A stretch of DNA of 64,000 nucleotides from an uncultured Coriobacteriaceae bacterium (GCA_902778135.1 CACYWP010000003.1:124001-188000); one strand, 5' to 3'. Shown: positions 17,211-26,447, counted from the first letter of the stretch. Notes: generated from the sequence alone by a model not told the origin. Program-made: numbers and translations.

Positions 17211-18005
17211 ATGCTGACCCTCAACAACGTCCGCAAGACCTTCAACAGGGGTACCGTCAACGAGAAGGTCGCCCTCGCCGGCATCAGCCTGCATCTGGAC
17301 CGTGGCGAGTTCGTCACCGTCATAGGCGGCAACGGCGCTGGCAAGTCCACGATGCTCAACTCCATAGCCGGCGTCTTCCCCATAGACTCGGGCACCATCG
17401 TCTTGGGAGGCGACGACATCTCGCGTCTGCCCGAGCACGCCCGGGCCAAGTACCTGGGGCGCGTCTTCCAGGACCCCATGCGCGGGACCGCCGCCGACAT
17501 GCAGATTGACGAGAACCTGGCCATGGCCGCACGTCGCGGGAAGACCCGCACGCTGCGCTGGGGCATCACGAAGGCGGAACACGAGAGCTACGCCTCCGAG
17601 CTGGCAAAGCTGGGACTGGGACTGGAGACGCGCCTCTCCGACAAGGTGGGACTGCTCTCCGGCGGCCAGAGGCAGGCGCTGACGCTGCTCATGGCAACCC
17701 TGCAGCGACCTGACCTGCTGCTTTTGGACGAGCACACGGCGGCGCTCGACCCCAAGACTGCCGCAAAGGTGTTGGAGCTGACCGAGCAGATCGTCATCGA
17801 GGAGGGCCTGACCACCCTGATGGTGACCCACAACATGCATGACGCCATCCGCTTGGGTAACCGGCTCATCATGATGGCCGACGGCAAGGTCATCTACGAC
17901 GTGCGCGGCGAGGAGAAGGCCCACCTGCATCGCGCGGACCTGATGGCCAAGTTCGAGGAGGCTGCAGGGGAGGAGTTCTCCAACGACCGCATGCTGCTGG
18001 GATAG
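17211..18005 (+). CDS. ABC transporter ATP-binding protein (TrpZ-like)
   Basis: 264 residues. Walker A GGNGAGKST, signature LLSGGQRQ, Walker B LLLLDEHTAALD and the switch His in VTHNMHDA are all present, so it is an active ATPase. It drives the importer formed with the two upstream genes. The start is one base after the permease stop, so the two are translationally coupled. The region after it holds the TTGTCTGCG repeats and no clear terminator. Confidence 0.93.
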   Translation: MLTLNNVRKTFNRGTVNEKVALAGISLHLDRGEFVTVIGGNGAGKSTMLNSIAGVFPIDSGTIVLGGDDISRLPEHARAKYLGRVFQDPMRGTAADMQIDENLAMAARRGKTRTLRWGITKAEHESYASELAKLGLGLETRLSDKVGLLSGGQRQALTLLMATLQRPDLLLLDEHTAALDPKTAAKVLELTEQIVIEEGLTTLMVTHNMHDAIRLGNRLIMMADGKVIYDVRGEEKAHLHRADLMAKFEEAAGEEFSNDRMLLG

Positions 18006-18059
18006 CCCAGGGTCTGTCAGGCGGCGTCCCGTGTGACCCACCGGCAGCGGCCGGCAGCA

Positions 18060-18218
18060 TTGTCTGCGCTTTGTCCGGCCACTTTTCGACGGTCCGAGGC
18101 GTTGTCTGCGGTTTTGGCAAGCAATCCGAACCAGGTTTCGTTGTCTGCGCTTCCATCTACGCAGATTACGGCGTTGTCTGCGTAGCGAATGGAGACGCCC
18201 ATCCCGAAACGCAGACAA
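18060..18218. repeat. Cluster of TTGTCTGCG repeats between convergent genes
   Basis: Four direct copies at 18060, 18102, 18141 and 18174 and one inverted copy at 18210-18218. The steps between direct copies are 42, 39 and 33 bases, all multiples of three. On the reverse strand each copy reads Ala-Asp-Asn in one open frame (18017-18202, 61 codons, no ribosome site seen). Lying between the 3' ends of the ATPase and recQ genes, the copies are not a promoter array. Either this is a decayed repeat peptide or an intergenic repeat family. Confidence 0.7.
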
Positions 18219-18249
18219 TCCCCTGACTACCTCTGCCCGCTGGCCGGAA

Positions 18250-19923
18250 CTAGCCGTTCAGCTCCTCCAGGAAGGCCGAGCCGTAGCGCTCGAGCTTGAC
18301 CTGGCCAACCCCGGGCACCTCTAGCAGCTCTCCCTCGTCGCGAGGTCGGCGCCGTACCATCGCTCTTAGGGTCCGATCGGAAAAGACGACGTAGGGTGGC
18401 ACGTTTGCGGCATCCGCCAGCGACTTGCGCAGCACGCGCAAGCGCTGGAAGAGCTCCTCGTCCGCCGCGTCATGCACCCAGACATCGGCCTCCTCCACAG
18501 GCTGGGACGCAGCGTCCGCCCAAGGAGCGCCAGGGTTCGTCCCACGACCGGCACGCGCCGGACGTGGGCGCGTGCCATCACGCCGCGAGCCGCCGAAGAC
18601 CAGCCCCTCCTCTGGCATCGCTTTCCGCCGTTCCACGCGCAAGTAGCGGTCAGCCGTGTCGCCCGTGCAGACCGAGCAGCCACCACAGCCCTCGGGCCCC
18701 AGCTCCATGCGTTGGCCGAAGTAGCGCAGCACGCGTGCCCGCAGACAGCTGGTGCTCATCGCATAGCCAATCATCTCGCCCAACAGGCGCTCTCGCCGCT
18801 CGCGCAGCATGTGCCGTTCCGCAGGCGAGACGTCATCGGCAAACTCGATGTTGTCGATGAAGTAATGGCAGGTGCGGATGTCTCCCCTGCTCCACAGCAG
18901 GTAGCACTCCGACGGCTCGCCGTCACGGCCGGCACGGCCTGCCTCCTGGTAGTACTCCTCCAACGTCTGGGGCATCCCGCAGTTGATGACGTAGCGCACG
19001 TTGCTCTTGTCGATGCCCATGCCGAAGGCGTTGGTGGCCACCATGACCTGCACGTCATCGTTGACGAAGGCCTGCTGGGACCACGTGCGCTCGTCATCGC
19101 CCATCCCCGCGTGGTATGCGGCGACACGCACCCCGTCATCGCGCAACATGTCCGCTATCTGCTCCACCTTCTTGCGGGTCGTCGCATACACGATTCCCAC
19201 GTCGTCGGGGTGACGACGCACGTAGTTGGCTATCCACTGCTCACGCTTCTTGGGAGTCAGCTCGAACGACGAGAGGGACAGGTTGGGGCGGTCGAAGCCG
19301 CTAACCTCCACGATCGGGTCGACCAGCCCCAGAAGTGTCCGAACGTCTGCCTGCACACGCCCCGTAGCCGTCGCGGTCAGCGCCGCGACCACGGGACGGT
19401 TGGGCAGGGAGGTGACGAAGTCTGCGATGTCGCGGTATGCAGGGCGGAAGTCGTTGCCCCACTGGCTGACGCAGTGGGCCTCGTCGACCGCCACCAGAGG
19501 GACGTTCGCCTGGGCGGCAAAGGCACGGAACTCGGGGTCGGAGAGGCGCTCGGGAGCGACGTACATCAGGTCGTACCATCCGGCCAGCGCTCGGCGCAGG
19601 ACCTCGGGGCGCACGCGGGGCTTCAGCGTGGAGTTGTAGAACGAGCCTCGTATGCCCGCCTCCTTCAGGGCACGCACCTGGTCGGCCATCAGGGAGATGA
19701 GCGGTGACACCACGAGCGTGAGGCCGCCCATGACCGCTGCGGGCACCTGGTAGCACACCGACTTGCCAGCGCCGGTGGGCATCACCGCCATGACGTCGCG
19801 CCTGGCCAGCACCGCCTCGATCACCCGCTCCTGTCCCGGGCGAAAGCTCTGATAGCCGAAGTGGTCGGCCAGCGCTCTGCGCGCGTCCTCGATCGTCGGT
19901 CTTTGCCGGTCCCCCTGTGACAC
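18250..19923 (-). CDS. recQ: ATP-dependent DNA helicase RecQ
   Basis: 557 residues from GTG with GGGAGG six bases upstream; a longer ATG frame lacks this. Helicase core: Walker A MPTGAGKSV, DEAHCVSQWG, and motif VI in YYQEAGRAGRDGEPS. A zinc region follows with Cys in GCGGCSVC. After a low-complexity linker rich in Arg/Gly/Pro comes a C-terminal HRDC domain (about residues 480-557: VLRKSLADAANVPPYVVFSD, ending LERYGSAFLEELNG). It unwinds DNA during recombination and fork repair. The winged-helix part seems reduced. It is divergent from the EamA gene. Confidence 0.94.
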   Translation of the reverse strand: MSQGDRQRPTIEDARRALADHFGYQSFRPGQERVIEAVLARRDVMAVMPTGAGKSVCYQVPAAVMGGLTLVVSPLISLMADQVRALKEAGIRGSFYNSTLKPRVRPEVLRRALAGWYDLMYVAPERLSDPEFRAFAAQANVPLVAVDEAHCVSQWGNDFRPAYRDIADFVTSLPNRPVVAALTATATGRVQADVRTLLGLVDPIVEVSGFDRPNLSLSSFELTPKKREQWIANYVRRHPDDVGIVYATTRKKVEQIADMLRDDGVRVAAYHAGMGDDERTWSQQAFVNDDVQVMVATNAFGMGIDKSNVRYVINCGMPQTLEEYYQEAGRAGRDGEPSECYLLWSRGDIRTCHYFIDNIEFADDVSPAERHMLRERRERLLGEMIGYAMSTSCLRARVLRYFGQRMELGPEGCGGCSVCTGDTADRYLRVERRKAMPEEGLVFGGSRRDGTRPRPARAGRGTNPGAPWADAASQPVEEADVWVHDAADEELFQRLRVLRKSLADAANVPPYVVFSDRTLRAMVRRRPRDEGELLEVPGVGQVKLERYGSAFLEELNG

Positions 19924-20034
19924 GCCTTGCCTCCCTGTCCTGCCATGCGTAGGATGCCTGTGCACTTCCGCCGCCTCGGGTCACGCATGGTATCCTGAAC
20001 ATTCCGGACCTCGATTATGCACCAAGGACAGCAC

Positions 20035-20922
20035 GTGAAGAACTCCCGCACCACCCATGTCGTTGCCGCGGCACTTGCCTGCCTGCTGTGGAGCGGCTCG
20101 ATCATCGCCTCGAAGCTCAGCTATGACACGCTGGCCCCGATGTCGCTGGGGCTCATTCGCTTCTCCCTGTCCACTGTGGTGTTCTTCGCGATCTGCCTGC
20201 TCGGCGGGCAACGGACGGTACCCGACGCTCGCAGCATGGCCCAGATCGCCCTGACCGGGCTGCTGGGGACGACGCTCTACTTTGCTGCCGAGAACTACGG
20301 CGTGCAGATGCTGCCGGCCTCCACCTCGTCGCTCATCGTCGGCTCGTTTCCCGCGATGGCCCTGTTGCTGGAATGGGTCATCGACCACGCGCGACCGCGT
20401 CCGGCGAAGACCATGGGCATCGTGCTCGCCTTTCTCGGCGTCGCGCTGCTCGCGCTCACCGAGAGTCGCGAGGGTGGGAGCGACGTGCTCGTCGGCAGCC
20501 TCGTGCTGATGTTCGGCGGCCTGTGCTGGGCTCTCTACAACTTCGCGATGCGCATGGTGATGGGTCGCTACACCACCCTGACCATCACCACGTGGCAGAC
20601 GCTGTTCGGCGCGCTGGGATTCATCCCCTTCGTGATGGCGGAAGGAATGCCCGACCAGCTGCCCTCCCCAACCGCGTGGGCCTCGCTTGCCTACCTCGTC
20701 CTGGGCTGCACCGTCATCGGGTTCGTTCTGTACAACTGGGGGCTGGAGGAGCTCGAGCCCTCGACGGCCACCTCGCTCAGCAACCTGATCCCCGTCTTCG
20801 GACTGGTGCTGTCGGCACTGATCCTGGGCGAGCAGATCAGCCTGCAACAGCTGGTCGGAGGCACCATCGTGGTGGCAGGCATCGTGCTCTCCACCAGACA
20901 GGAGCCCTCCGATGCCCACTAG
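20035..20922 (+). CDS. EamA/DMT-family transporter
   Basis: 295 residues from GTG, chosen because AAGGA lies six bases upstream; an ATG at 20017 has no ribosome site. It has ten predicted membrane helices in two EamA halves: CLLWSGSIIASKLSYDTLAP begins the first, and LMFGGLCWALYNFAMRMVMG the second. Family members export amino acids or other metabolites. It overlaps the next gene by 11 bases, so the two are one transcript. The substrate is unknown. Confidence 0.9.
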   Translation: MKNSRTTHVVAAALACLLWSGSIIASKLSYDTLAPMSLGLIRFSLSTVVFFAICLLGGQRTVPDARSMAQIALTGLLGTTLYFAAENYGVQMLPASTSSLIVGSFPAMALLLEWVIDHARPRPAKTMGIVLAFLGVALLALTESREGGSDVLVGSLVLMFGGLCWALYNFAMRMVMGRYTTLTITTWQTLFGALGFIPFVMAEGMPDQLPSPTAWASLAYLVLGCTVIGFVLYNWGLEELEPSTATSLSNLIPVFGLVLSALILGEQISLQQLVGGTIVVAGIVLSTRQEPSDAH

Positions 20923-21649
20923 GCCTCACGCGAGACTGCGCCATGTCGACACCCCGGACGTGCGTGGCCTGGACACGCGCACCTTCGAGGGGCTGGGGTG
21001 CGCACGTCATGGCGTGGTGGTAATGCAGGGGGCGGCATCGTGGCAAGCCCACGAGCGCGGGTTCATCGAGCTGCCGACGCCCGAGGGGAACCTCGTCATT
21101 CCCATCCGCTACGACGACCGAGAGGCACCCTTCGCCGCCACCACCGACGGCTGCGAGCGCAATGACCTGCTCGTGAGCCTGAGTGATGAGGACGACTACC
21201 TTGCCTGTGCGTGGGCCCAGACACAACCTGGGTCGCCCCTGGTGGGGCTCGGGGTCGACCTGAGCTCGTCCGAGCATTTCGAGGGCCTGGGCAACCCACG
21301 CAGGCGCGAGTTGGCCCTGGCGGTGCTGACCGAGGGGGAACGCAGGCTGGCATCCTCCCTGGCACAGGGCGGCGGTCAGACGCTCGCGGAGAGCGCCGTG
21401 TTCGCGGCGAAGGAGGCCGCCTTCAAGGCCACCTCGCAACCGTTGCGCCGCTGGTATGACACGCACGACGAGGAGCTGCTGTTCGAGGTGCGGCACTTCG
21501 TGATGCACGAGCCGGGGATCGAGCGCGGAGATGGCCGCAATGGCGCCGCTCAGGCCGCCATGGAACGCATGGGCATCTCCCGCATCGCCATCCACCATGT
21601 CGAGGTCTGCGGCATGGCCCTCGTCACGGGCGTGGCGCTGCGGGCATAG
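20912..21649 (+). CDS. 4'-phosphopantetheinyl transferase-like protein
   Basis: 245 residues from ATG with AGGAG seven bases upstream. The C-terminal half carries the ACPS/Sfp signature: Asp116 in VGLGVDLSSSEHF (Mg2+ site) and Lys167-Glu168 in FAAKEAAFKAT, with LTEGERRL between. The N-terminal half (about 1-105) resembles the pseudo-repeat of Sfp-type enzymes. It should load phosphopantetheine from CoA onto a carrier protein. No NRPS, PKS or acyl carrier gene is in the window. Overlap with the exporter gene hints that its product, if any, may be exported, but this is speculation. A non-catalytic role is possible. Confidence 0.75.
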   Translation: MPTRPHARLRHVDTPDVRGLDTRTFEGLGCARHGVVVMQGAASWQAHERGFIELPTPEGNLVIPIRYDDREAPFAATTDGCERNDLLVSLSDEDDYLACAWAQTQPGSPLVGLGVDLSSSEHFEGLGNPRRRELALAVLTEGERRLASSLAQGGGQTLAESAVFAAKEAAFKATSQPLRRWYDTHDEELLFEVRHFVMHEPGIERGDGRNGAAQAAMERMGISRIAIHHVEVCGMALVTGVALRA

Positions 21650-21783
21650 CCACGGACGGGCGCGACTTCCACCCCGGGTCCTACGATTCTCCGCCATATA
21701 CCAGGGTGGCAAGCGACGCGGGATCCCTGGGGTCATCGGGATGGCACGCCAGACAGCCTGGTGCCCCCGATCGAGTCCCGCAA

Positions 21784-22176
21784 CTATCCGAGGCTCTCCT
21801 CTAGTTCGGCAAACTCCTCCGGAATGCTGGACTGATCCACGCCGAACGACTCCGCCACGGCCTGGGCCTGGTCCCAGCGCAGCGCTGCCTTCTGCCGATC
21901 GCCCATGTCATCGTATGCGTCACCCACCCGATCGAGCGCGTAGGCCACGTAGCTGGCCAGGGAATCGCCCATGCCCGACAGCAGCATCATCGTCACCAGC
22001 GAGTCGGGCGAGAGGTTCATGGCCGTCTGGGGATCCAGGTCGAGCAGGGCCGCGACGCTGTCCTCGACCTGGCCTGCCGCCTCGCGGCTGCCGTCGAGCA
22101 TCGCATGGCGCAGGGCGATGCTGACCGACTCGACGAACTTTGCGATGATCTCCAACAGGTAGTCACGATGGAGCAT
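21784..22176 (-). CDS. Helical hypothetical protein upstream of ruvB on the minus strand's 3' side
   Basis: 130 residues, all predicted alpha-helix, beginning MLHRDYLLEIIAKFVESVSI. A TPR-like pair of helices (VAYALDRVGDAYDDMGDRQK, then AALRWDQAQAVAESF) is near the C-terminus. It resembles DUF6483-type proteins that begin with a similar RDY-I-x-x-I stretch; that match is from memory. GAGAGGCAGG precedes the ATG. It lies 55 bases after ruvB on the same strand and may be the last gene of the ruvCAB transcript. No function can be given. Confidence 0.7.
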   Translation of the reverse strand: MLHRDYLLEIIAKFVESVSIALRHAMLDGSREAAGQVEDSVAALLDLDPQTAMNLSPDSLVTMMLLSGMGDSLASYVAYALDRVGDAYDDMGDRQKAALRWDQAQAVAESFGVDQSSIPEEFAELEESLG

Positions 22177-22231
22177 GGAACCTGCCTCTCTGCGCCACCG
22201 GGCGACACCGTCCGGCGCATGTGACGGATTG

Positions 22232-23314
22232 CTACTTCTGGGGCGGCGGAACGATGCCCAGGTGCTCGAAGGCGGCAGGTGTCGCCTGGCGTCCCTGGGG
22301 CGTGCGGATGATGAGGCCCTGCTGCAGCAGGTAGGGCTCGTAGACGTCCTCCAGGGTCGAGGGGTCCTCTCCCACGGCGGAGGCCACGGTCGTCAGACCC
22401 ACCGGACGTCCCCGGAAGGTCCGGGCCAGGGCCTCGAGTATCTTGACGTCCATCCAGTCGAGGCCCATCTCGTCGATCTCGAAGAACGACAGGGCCTCTG
22501 CGGCGACCTGCCACGTGATGGAACCCTCGGCTTTGACCTGCGCGTAATCGCGCACGCGCTTGAGCAGGCGGTTGGCCAGGCGCGGTGTCCCGCGTGAACG
22601 CGAGGCGATCTCGGCTGCGCCTTGGGCGTCGATGTCCACCCCGAGTATCGCTGCGGAGCGCACGACGATGCGCGCCAGCTCGTCAGTCGTGTAGTAGTCC
22701 AGGCGATAGGAGATGCCGAAGCGGTCGCGCAGGGGTCCCGTCAGGAGACCCGTGCGCGTCGTCGCACCAACCAGCGTGAAGCGTGGTATGTCCAGGCGGA
22801 TGGAACGCGCCGCGGGGCCCTTGCCGATGACGATGTCGAGGAAGAAGTCCTCCATCGCGGGATAGAGCACCTCCTCGACCTGGTGGTTGAGGCGGTGGAT
22901 CTCGTCGACGAAGAGGATGTCCCCCTCGCCCAGGTTGGTGAGGATGGCTGCGAGGTCGCCCGTGCGCTCGATGGCGGGACCAGAGGTGGTGTGCAGGGTG
23001 GCGCCCATCTCGTTGGCCACGACGCCCGCCAGCGTCGTCTTGCCCAAGCCGGGAGGACCCGAGAAGATGACGTGGTCGAGGGGCTCGCCGCGGTCGCGCG
23101 CGGCCTGGATCAGGACGCGCAGGTTCTCGCGGACGCGCTCCTGGCCACAGTAGTCGTCCAGCGTCTTGGGACGCAGGGTGCGGTCGACCTCGAGGTCGTC
23201 GGAGGTCAGCTCTCCCGTCACGCTGCGCTGTCCCATCCGATGCGGCGAGATGCCCGCCCCGCCGCGGGAGGGTCCTGCGTCACGGAACAGGTCGTCCTCG
23301 GTAGCCTCCCACAT
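22232..23314 (-). CDS. ruvB: Holliday junction branch migration ATPase RuvB
   Basis: 360 residues. The ATG at 23314 overlaps the ruvA stop (TGATG); a GTG three bases earlier is an equal alternative, both served by GGAGG. Walker [10 protein letters not shown], Walker [12 protein letters not shown], sensor 1 LVGATTRTG and the C-terminal winged helix ([20 protein letters not shown]) are complete. It forms the hexameric motor that drives branch migration with RuvA. It is the third gene of a ruvC-ruvA-ruvB transcript with a LexA-type box at the front. Confidence 0.97.
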   Translation of the reverse strand: MWEATEDDLFRDAGPSRGGAGISPHRMGQRSVTGELTSDDLEVDRTLRPKTLDDYCGQERVRENLRVLIQAARDRGEPLDHVIFSGPPGLGKTTLAGVVANEMGATLHTTSGPAIERTGDLAAILTNLGEGDILFVDEIHRLNHQVEEVLYPAMEDFFLDIVIGKGPAARSIRLDIPRFTLVGATTRTGLLTGPLRDRFGISYRLDYYTTDELARIVVRSAAILGVDIDAQGAAEIASRSRGTPRLANRLLKRVRDYAQVKAEGSITWQVAAEALSFFEIDEMGLDWMDVKILEALARTFRGRPVGLTTVASAVGEDPSTLEDVYEPYLLQQGLIIRTPQGRQATPAAFEHLGIVPPPQK

Positions 23315-23943
23315 CACGCACCACCTCCCAGACGACGCAGCGCGTACGACAGCGCCTTCTCGATCGTGGTGGCGCCGGCCTCCTCATGGCCCTGCAGGGC
23401 AAGCTCGGCCTCCTGGGGCGAGAAGCCCATGGACAGCAGCGCGTCGGTCGCCTCGGCCGCCACCGACGTCACGGGCGCGGCGGCCGTCTCGCCCAGCGAA
23501 GGCTGTTCCAAGCCGACCAGACCACGCAGCTCGGCATCCTTGGAGAAGACTCCCTCCAGCTCGACCAGCAGGCGCTGCCCCTTGCGCTTGCCCACGCCTG
23601 GCACCTGGGCAATGCGGTTGATGTCGGACGTCGCCACGACCGTGGCGAGCTGGGCTGGGGTGAAGGTGGAGAGCACCGACAGCGCGAGCTTCGGCCCGAC
23701 GCCTGAGATGGCGACGAGGCGGTCGAATAGTGCTCGCTCCTCGCGACGTGCGAACCCGTAGAGGTCCATCGCATCCTCGCGCACGACGAGGCGCGTGAGG
23801 ACCGTGACCCCGGCGGTGCCCACCTGGGGCAACGCGGCCGCCGTGGAGGAGGAGACCCCCAGCTCGTAGCCCACACCCCCCACGTCGAGCACCACATGGG
23901 TGGGCAGCACCTCCAGAAGCGTGCCCGTCAGCTGGACAATCAT
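23314..23943 (-). CDS. ruvA: Holliday junction DNA-binding protein RuvA
   Basis: 209 residues. N-terminal OB-fold ([20 protein letters not shown]), two helix-hairpin-helix motifs ([12 protein letters not shown] and [13 protein letters not shown]), an acidic Ala-rich linker, and a C-terminal RuvB-binding helix bundle ([19 protein letters not shown]). It binds four-way junctions as a tetramer and recruits RuvB. It overlaps ruvC by four bases (ATGA) and ruvB by one, so all three are translationally coupled. Confidence 0.97.
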   Translation of the reverse strand: MIVQLTGTLLEVLPTHVVLDVGGVGYELGVSSSTAAALPQVGTAGVTVLTRLVVREDAMDLYGFARREERALFDRLVAISGVGPKLALSVLSTFTPAQLATVVATSDINRIAQVPGVGKRKGQRLLVELEGVFSKDAELRGLVGLEQPSLGETAAAPVTSVAAEATDALLSMGFSPQEAELALQGHEEAGATTIEKALSYALRRLGGGA

Positions 23944-24572
23944 GAGGCAGACCTCCTGTTTCGTTCCTCGTCACGCATGCGTGCGACATTGGCGGCCGTC
24001 GCGGCAGCCGTCACCAGGCGTGCCTGCTCGCGCTCGAGCGCGCGCTGGGCCAGCTCGGCCTCGCGCATCTGGTCGCCCGCGGCACGCCGCGAGAGCTCTT
24101 TGGTGCGGTTGAGGTTGGCATGGCACACCGCCGCGGCCAAGGCATCGGCGGCGTGGTCGGGATGCGGGTCGTGGTCGAGGGCCAGCACCGTGCGCACCAT
24201 GTAGATGACCTGATGCTTGTCCGCGGCTCCCGTGCCCACCACGGCCTGCTTTATCTGCATGGGGGTGTACTCCCCGACCTCGAGGCCCGCCTGCGAGCAG
24301 GCGACGATGGCCGCCCCGCGTGCCTGGGCGGTGGCGAGGGCCGAGCGGGTGTTCTCGCCGAAGAAGATCTTCTCGATGGCCAGCTGGGTGGGATGATAGG
24401 TCTCGATGGCGCGGCAGATCTCGGAGAAGATCCTGCCCAGACGCTGGTCGATGGGCTCCGAGGCACGTGTGGTGACGCATCCGTAGGCACGAGCGCGACA
24501 CAGCGCGCCACGCGTCTCGACGATGCCCCAGCCCGTGTGGGCGAGGCCCGGATCGATGCCCAAGATGATCAA
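23940..24572 (-). CDS. ruvC: Crossover junction endonuclease RuvC
   Basis: 210 residues, starting at TTG with GGAGGAGG four to seven bases upstream. Catalytic acids are visible: Asp7 in LGIDPGLAHTGWG, Glu in LAIEKIFFGENT, and the C-terminal HPDHAADALAAAVCH. It resolves Holliday junctions. The last 40 residues are a charged helix beyond the usual core. It is the first gene of the ruv transcript; the LexA-type box starts 33 bases upstream of the TTG. Confidence 0.96.
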   Translation of the reverse strand: MIILGIDPGLAHTGWGIVETRGALCRARAYGCVTTRASEPIDQRLGRIFSEICRAIETYHPTQLAIEKIFFGENTRSALATAQARGAAIVACSQAGLEVGEYTPMQIKQAVVGTGAADKHQVIYMVRTVLALDHDPHPDHAADALAAAVCHANLNRTKELSRRAAGDQMREAELAQRALEREQARLVTAAATAANVARMRDEERNRRSAS

Positions 24573-24604
24573 GGGGCCTCCTCCCTGGATGCCAGAGCAA
24601 CAAT

Positions 24605-24620
24605 TAGAACGTCCGTTCTA
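24605..24620 (-). promoter_or_regulatory. LexA (SOS) box in front of ruvCAB
   Basis: Palindrome TAGAACGTCCGTTCTA contains a perfect GAAC-N4-GTTC, the core of the LexA site in Gram-positives and actinobacteria. On the reverse strand it overlaps a -10-like TATAGA, so bound LexA would block transcription of ruvC. Confidence 0.85.
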
Positions 24621-24638
24621 TACTATCACAGACGCCCG

Positions 24639-26444
24639 TCAGTTTTCCGAGAAAGGTGACATCCATCCCATGGCATCCACGCCGTGTCCCGCAGGGCCGC
24701 CATCCTCGTCATGCGAGGACATCAGGGATGCGAAATCGCTGGGGATGAAGCCTCCCTGCTCGGCAAAGTCGCGCAGCATCGACAGGGTGCCGTCGATGTC
24801 GGCGCCCATGGGAGCATGCTCGTCCCCCTCGTGTCCCCGCTGCGACTGGTCGGAGGGAGCCTCTCGCCGTCCCAGCAGGTCAAGCGCAGCCTGCTCCTGG
24901 TCGAGATGCGTGTCGTGCCAGCGCACCCCCAGCGGGAAGCGGGCGTCGTCCAGCGTGTGGCTGCTCATGGCCAGCACCGGCGGCATCGCGCGGCGCATCG
25001 GCTCTGCGGAACGCTCGGCACGCAGCACCGCATCGACGAAGCCCACGTCCGCACCATCGGCCGCAAGCTCCACCAGCGGACGGTCGTACTCGATGTAGCC
25101 CAGCAGGACCTCGTCGAGGGCCGTCACCTCTCGCTCCGTGGCGATGCGGCGCACCGAGCCGTCGGGCATCGGCAGCCTGAGCACGTCGGCCGAGGCCAAG
25201 CGGACGCGACGGAACAGCGGGGAGATGGTGTTGCGGACATGGGCCATGTCCAGGACGTCTGAGCGATAGACGTCGCCAAGCGGACACAGGGTCGCGGCAC
25301 TGACGGCACCCACACCGACACCGAGGGCCAGCGCCGTCTTGTCCAGGGACGAGAGCACCACCGCATCGTGCTCGCGCGCGAGGGCGGCCAGCTGCAGCTC
25401 GTCCAGGTCGCGCGGGTCGAAGTCGCCCAACCTGCCGACGGCGTCGACGTGGTCCACCCGCAGGCGCGCGACGAGCTCGCGGCAGGACGGGGCGCGACGG
25501 CCGGCGGAGGCCCCCACCAGCACGTGCACGTGCAGCGGACCAAGGGCGTCCGAGGCCAACGCCGCCAGGACGAACGCGGCCAGCGTGCCGTCCAGGCAGA
25601 GCGCCACATCGCTTCTGCCCTGCTTGGTGACGAAGTCGTGTATGCCCAGAGAGACCGCCTGCCATAGGTGGAACGGCGCGTCGAAGACCTCGGGGGCAAG
25701 CGGCGGGACGGGCAGCTCCGGAGCGACGGCCTCGAGGTCGGCGCAGATCAGGGCCTCCTCGAAGGCCGGCGCCGAGGCGACGAGGTCGCCAGATGGCGCA
25801 AGCACGAAGCTGGACCCCGAGAACACCTCGTCACCGTAACCGCCAACGGGAGCGACGCCCGCCAGCCATGCCTGCATGGTCCGCGCGTCATCGACGAAGC
25901 GCGCGCCCTCCAGGTCGGCTCCCATCGCGCTCGACGGGTCGTCCATCGCAAAGGGATAGCCCGACAGGAACAGCACCGCATCGATGTCGTAGTCGTAGTC
26001 GTCGAGGTCATCGAGGTCGGCGTGCGAGAGTGCCAGGGCAAAATGCAGGCCACCGAAGTCGAACTCGGGAACGTCGGAGTCCCTCGAACCCCCCGGGGAC
26101 GGCTGGCCATGCAGGTGCGACATCATGCGCAGGGGGCGCACCTCGCCATGCTCGACGAGCAGGACCTCGTAGAACCCCTCGGCATCTCCCAGATCCATGG
26201 GCACCGCAACGATGGCGGGGCAGGCGAGATGCTCCGAGAGCGATGCGACCGCATCGGCAACGTCGCGCATGTACGAGATGCGGTCGGAAAACGGCACGAC
26301 ATCAACGCCCGCCAGGGCCGCGAGCGGGAAGGCGAGAAGCTCGACTCCCTGCTCGGCGGCCCTGTGGGACTGTGCCACCATGCGTTCGACCGTCTCGTCG
26401 AACGCACCCGGCACGGTGTCTATCTGGGCAATGCCAAGACGCAC
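24639..26444 (-). CDS. NAD+ synthetase (NadE)-like protein with both active sites lost
   Basis: 601 residues with the layout of glutamine-dependent NAD synthetase: an N-terminal nitrilase-like domain (1-240), then an ATP-pyrophosphatase-like domain (255-480). The active residues are missing. In the nitrilase half, the Glu of FPELAL is Leu41 (AFPLAAL), the Lys-containing loop is RMMSHLHG, and the Cys position reads LALSHADL (Ser140). In the synthetase half, the SGGxDS loop reads DGTLAA (285-290). The frame stays open and the distal motif DKTALALGVGVGAVSA and DVYRSDV remain NadE-like. It is followed by an acidic, flexible tail. It is probably non-catalytic with a regulatory or structural role; a changed reaction is possible. 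Confidence 0.75.
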   Translation of the reverse strand: MRLGIAQIDTVPGAFDETVERMVAQSHRAAEQGVELLAFPLAALAGVDVVPFSDRISYMRDVADAVASLSEHLACPAIVAVPMDLGDAEGFYEVLLVEHGEVRPLRMMSHLHGQPSPGGSRDSDVPEFDFGGLHFALALSHADLDDLDDYDYDIDAVLFLSGYPFAMDDPSSAMGADLEGARFVDDARTMQAWLAGVAPVGGYGDEVFSGSSFVLAPSGDLVASAPAFEEALICADLEAVAPELPVPPLAPEVFDAPFHLWQAVSLGIHDFVTKQGRSDVALCLDGTLAAFVLAALASDALGPLHVHVLVGASAGRRAPSCRELVARLRVDHVDAVGRLGDFDPRDLDELQLAALAREHDAVVLSSLDKTALALGVGVGAVSAATLCPLGDVYRSDVLDMAHVRNTISPLFRRVRLASADVLRLPMPDGSVRRIATEREVTALDEVLLGYIEYDRPLVELAADGADVGFVDAVLRAERSAEPMRRAMPPVLAMSSHTLDDARFPLGVRWHDTHLDQEQAALDLLGRREAPSDQSQRGHEGDEHAPMGADIDGTLSMLRDFAEQGGFIPSDFASLMSSHDEDGGPAGHGVDAMGWMSPFSEN

Positions 26445-26447
26445 GGC

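Noticed and set aside
18060..18218. CRISPR array
   Set aside because: The repeated word is only nine bases, the spacing varies, one copy is inverted and there are no cas genes.
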